From NCBI GenBank assembly GCA_026390245.1, contig JAPLGI010000011.1:1-16162 (forward strand): a stretch of DNA of 16,162 bases, written 5' to 3'. Both the position numbers and the translations under genes were made by a program. This document shows positions 14,083-16,162 of this stretch, one piece after another. Under the pieces are notes generated by a model. That model saw nothing but the letters and a program-made list of their open reading frames with translations, had not been told where the DNA came from and searched no databases. The number at the start of each line of letters is the position of its first letter. Position 1 is the first letter of the stretch. The stretch comes from Caldisericota bacterium (GTDB lineage: Bacteria; Caldisericota; Caldisericia; Cryosericales; Cryosericaceae).

Positions 14083-14370
14083 ATGGCGCGAGCAATCTGG
14101 AACAATGCGACGCTTGCAGACAGCGACAAGTTCATTGTGGTAGAGAACAACTACTACTTTCCACCGGAAGCGGTGCACTTCGAGTTCCTCCGAGAGCATG
14201 CCGGATATCATACAGAGTGTCCATGGAAAGGGACGGCCAGCTACTACGATGTTGTCGTGGACGGACAAACCAACGCGGATGCGGCGTGGTCATATCTCGA
14301 ACCCAAGCCGAAGGCAGTCAACATCACCAGATATGTGGCATTCTGGAAAGGGGTGCGCATCGAGACCTGA
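14083..14370 (+). CDS. DUF427 domain protein
   Basis: A 95-residue protein made of a single DUF427 (Pfam PF04248) domain. The pattern is nearly complete: MARAIWNNATLADSD, VVENNYYFPPEAV, HTECPWKGTASYYDVVVDG, DAAWSYLEPKP and YVAFWKGV. The family is widespread and its biochemical role is not settled, so I assign none. ATG 14083 has the strong ribosome site AAGGGGGTGG eight bases upstream. It stands alone between its own promoter and a hairpin terminator, so it is a single-gene transcript. The frame is open to 13816 but the upstream part is not family-like. Confidence 0.93.
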   Translation: MARAIWNNATLADSDKFIVVENNYYFPPEAVHFEFLREHAGYHTECPWKGTASYYDVVVDGQTNADAAWSYLEPKPKAVNITRYVAFWKGVRIET

Positions 14371-14517
14371 ATGCCACTGTCGCGGCACTAATCCATCTGA
14401 ATTGTGAAGGACCCTCCCTTGAACGGACACTTGCACAGTCTGATGAGCAGGATACCATATGCAACGTGTTAGATGAGAAGGTTCCGACTTTCTTTCTCCA
14501 ACCACCGTACGACAATC

Positions 14518-14539
14518 GCGGGGGGCGCAAGCCCCCCGC
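14518..14539 (+). terminator. Rho-independent terminator after the DUF427 gene
   Basis: A perfect 9-bp stem, GCGGGGGGC and GCCCCCCGC, closes a GCAA (GNRA-type) loop, followed by TTCTTCATTT. It ends plus-strand transcription about 150 bases after the DUF427 stop. It also lies about 75 bases past the end of the convergent lipoprotein gene, but that side has no T-run. The 147 bases between the DUF427 stop and the hairpin hold nothing I can identify. Confidence 0.75.
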
Positions 14540-14614
14540 TTCTTCATTTCGCCTCTGCAGCGGCTCGAACAACCCGGAAACGCAGAGACCGCGCCGCCTC
14601 CGATTCCTGCTCGG

Positions 14615-15535
14615 TCACGGCAGCTTTATCCCGAGCGGCCTGTTGAGGTCATAGGTGTCGATCGTAAATCCACTGCGCTTGGTGGCGTCCTTGATATTCT
14701 GATAGGAGATGTCGTAGCGGGTCATGATCCCCTTGAACTCCCCGCTCCTGACAAAGTAGCCGCTCGCCGTCATGGTTACCCCACTCACGTCGACACTGTA
14801 CGCGTACTTGTCAGTGTCATAGCCGTTGATAGAGCCGCCATCGGACTTCTTCCAGTCCGAGGAGTTGTCCTTGATATTCGAGTAGTCTCCGGTGAGTGTA
14901 CTGACAAAGGTATCGCCATACCCAAAGTTCTTGGCTTCATCGCCGGTCAAGGTCTGCCATGTTCCCGCGGTCCCCATCTTGACGGTTCCATCGACCTTGT
15001 AGAACTCCAGCTGCGTCTTTCCGTCCTTGTCATGCATGATGTAATACTCGCTGTTGGGCTTCTCCATGCCCCCCTCGATCACGGTTGGCGCTGCGTCCCC
15101 TTCCGAAAGCGTCGTCCACTTGTAGCGATAGCTGGTGAGCGAGTCGATGACCGATGCATCGCCAATAGTGCTGGTATCCTCGCCGGAACCACTGGGGTTC
15201 GCTGCAGTGGAGGTCATGCCCAGGGAGAGGTCCTGGCTGCTGGAGTCGACGGTGATCATATCCATTCCGTCGGCATACCCGTTCATGGAGGATGCAACAT
15301 CGTAGTCGCCATACGCGACAGCGTTGAACACCGCTGCCCCGTCGACACTGGATGTCGCGCTCAGCACCTTGCCGTCACCGTCAGTCAGCGTGACAGCGGC
15401 TCCCTTGACAGCAGTCCCGCTATCGTCCTCGACAACGATGGTGACCTTTCCAGTCTCTGTTTTCGGTGTTGGGTTTCCACAGCCTGCGACGAGCAATAAA
15501 CTGAGGACAAGCAGAACCACGGTGATTCTCTTCAT
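14615..15535 (-). CDS. Secreted lipoprotein with an N-terminal carboxypeptidase-regulatory-like domain
   Basis: 306 residues. The signal peptide MKRITVVLLVLSLLLVAGC has a lipobox (LVAG-Cys19), so the protein should be lipidated and anchored on the outer side of the membrane. Residues about 30-105 form a beta-sandwich like CarboxypepD_reg or SpaA domains (GKVTIVVEDDSGTAVKGAAVTL, then VAYGDYDVASSMNGY). A Ser/Thr/Gly-rich linker follows (about 105-130). The remaining 175 residues are beta-rich (SYRYKWTTLSEG, EYYIMHDKDGKTQLEFYKVDG, GYDTDKYAYSVDVSGVTMTASGYFV) and recall LolA/LppX-like sheets, but I do not recognise the family firmly. ATG 15535 has GGGGG six bases upstream; an ATG at 15556 would place residues in front of the signal peptide. 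Function unknown. Confidence 0.8.
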   Translation of the reverse strand: MKRITVVLLVLSLLLVAGCGNPTPKTETGKVTIVVEDDSGTAVKGAAVTLTDGDGKVLSATSSVDGAAVFNAVAYGDYDVASSMNGYADGMDMITVDSSSQDLSLGMTSTAANPSGSGEDTSTIGDASVIDSLTSYRYKWTTLSEGDAAPTVIEGGMEKPNSEYYIMHDKDGKTQLEFYKVDGTVKMGTAGTWQTLTGDEAKNFGYGDTFVSTLTGDYSNIKDNSSDWKKSDGGSINGYDTDKYAYSVDVSGVTMTASGYFVRSGEFKGIMTRYDISYQNIKDATKRSGFTIDTYDLNRPLGIKLP

Positions 15536-15599
15536 ACTGTTCCCCCTCTCGTGCATGAGTTACTGATTGTCGAGCAGTCACGCAATCTTGACTGTTCCT

Positions 15600-15628
15600 A
15601 CTATAGCTGCAAGAGAAATTTCAATCAA
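15600..15628 (-). promoter_or_regulatory. Promoter of the lipoprotein gene
   Basis: On the minus strand, TTGATT (15623-15628), a 17-base spacer and TATAGT (15600-15605). Spacing is ideal. The leader would be about 57 bases. Confidence 0.65.
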
Positions 15629-15654
15629 GCATCCGGCCCTCTCGCGCCAGTTTG

Positions 15655-15663
15655 TGCTAAACT
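15655..15663 (+). promoter_or_regulatory. Weak extended -10 for the MFS gene
   Basis: TGCTAAACT is an extended -10 (TGn plus TAAACT) with no useful -35. It lies about 50 bases before the transporter start and is divergent from the lipoprotein promoter. Confidence 0.25.
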
Positions 15664-15713
15664 CATGGTGCACTGCATGCAACGCACAATTCCTGGTCAG
15701 CGAGGTTGGATGA

Positions 15714-16162
15714 GTGGTCGATGAGATGATGAACAAGGGTTCTGCTGTGGAGTGCCTCGATACTCGGGACGCTGTTCCTGTGCGACGCATCAGTCCACGC
15801 GACACCTTCGCAGCCCTGCAGTACCCCAACTATCGCATCTGGTTCGCGGGACAGCTTGTTTCCCTCTTTGGGACCTGGATGCAGATGACAGCGCAGGGCT
15901 ACCTTGCGTACCAGCTGACCAAGTCGGCTGCGTTCCTCGGCTATGTTGCGTTCGCCAATGGCATCCCGGTCTGGCTGTTCATGCTCTATGCAGGAAACGT
16001 TGCCGACCGCATGCCCCGCAAGAGACTGATGCTCTACACTCAGACTTCCATGATGGTGCTGGCCTTTGTTCTGGCAGTGTTGACATTTACTGGCGCTGTG
16101 CGCCCGTGGCACATCCTGGTCCTGACCTTTCTGCTGGGTATCGCCAACACCTTCGATTCGCC
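15714..16162 (+). CDS. Major facilitator transporter, MFS_3 / EntS-like (3' end outside window)
   Basis: About 149 codons are visible and the frame is open at the window edge. After a short polar head come FAALQYPNYRIWFAGQLVSL, GTWMQMTAQGYLAYQLTKSA, FLGYVAFANGIPVWLFMLYAG and the loop NVADRMPRKRLMLYTQ. This is the first part of the MFS_3 family (Pfam PF05977), drug or siderophore exporters with 12 membrane helices; four to five helices are seen here. The substrate cannot be told. The start is uncertain: GTG 15714 has GAGG eight bases upstream, while ATG 15726 and ATG 15729 lie farther from any ribosome site. An in-frame stop at 15711 limits the choices. Confidence 0.88.
   Translation, partial: MVDEMMNKGSAVECLDTRDAVPVRRISPRDTFAALQYPNYRIWFAGQLVSLFGTWMQMTAQGYLAYQLTKSAAFLGYVAFANGIPVWLFMLYAGNVADRMPRKRLMLYTQTSMMVLAFVLAVLTFTGAVRPWHILVLTFLLGIANTFDS

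Noticed and set aside
13920..14654. Plus-strand open frame of 244 codons
   Set aside because: It covers the DUF427 gene in another frame and runs through its terminator hairpin; DUF427 is the supported reading.

Overview
The window is bacterial DNA with compact gene packing, fairly high GC, mostly ATG starts with Shine-Dalgarno sites, and several 4-base stop/start overlaps (ATGA or GTGA). The gene set fits a free-living bacterium: a type IV pilin-like protein, an acyl-phosphate type glycerol-3-phosphate acyltransferase, a hybrid histidine kinase, ATP-dependent 5-oxoprolinase, a diderm-or-monoderm lipoprotein and an MFS exporter. I cannot name the phylum with confidence. No rRNA, tRNA or CRISPR array is visible.

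Left edge (1-1156): the C-terminal end of an IS110-family transposase runs in from outside the window. It is followed by about 250 bases without a gene that carry inverted repeats and a good sigma-70-type promoter. Next comes a prepilin gene whose hydrophobic N-terminal helix is about eight residues shorter than the family standard.

First minus-strand block (1173-6049, read right to left): a TetR regulator with a promoter and a textbook ACCGACCGGT-type operator, an extended-SDR epimerase/dehydrogenase overlapping it by 4 bases, a PanE/ApbA-type reductase with its own possible leaderless promoter, a divergent PlsY overlapping the reductase by 4 bases, and a two-domain phosphotransferase. The layout suggests one or two transcripts joining redox and lipid-related functions.

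Second minus-strand block (6104-8687): a membrane-anchored hybrid histidine kinase (5TMR, PAS, HisKA, HATPase, REC) translationally coupled to a small DUF1294 membrane protein. A pirin-family cupin gene lies to its right and is divergent from the next block.

Plus-strand block (9629-12197): a fused PxpB-PxpC gene followed by overlapping pxpA. Together these encode a complete 5-oxoprolinase that returns 5-oxoproline to glutamate.

Third minus-strand block (12187-13831): fabZ, a hexapeptide-repeat acetyltransferase and an O6-alkylguanine-DNA alkyltransferase, with the last gene ending inside the end of pxpA. 

Right edge (14026-16162): a promoter, a DUF427 gene and a strong hairpin terminator on the plus strand. 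A lipoprotein gene on the minus strand has a clear promoter, and the window closes on the first 149 or so codons of an MFS_3-type transporter. The two oddest translational features are a recurring GGGGG-core ribosome site before at least six genes and two genes that appear to have leaderless starts.
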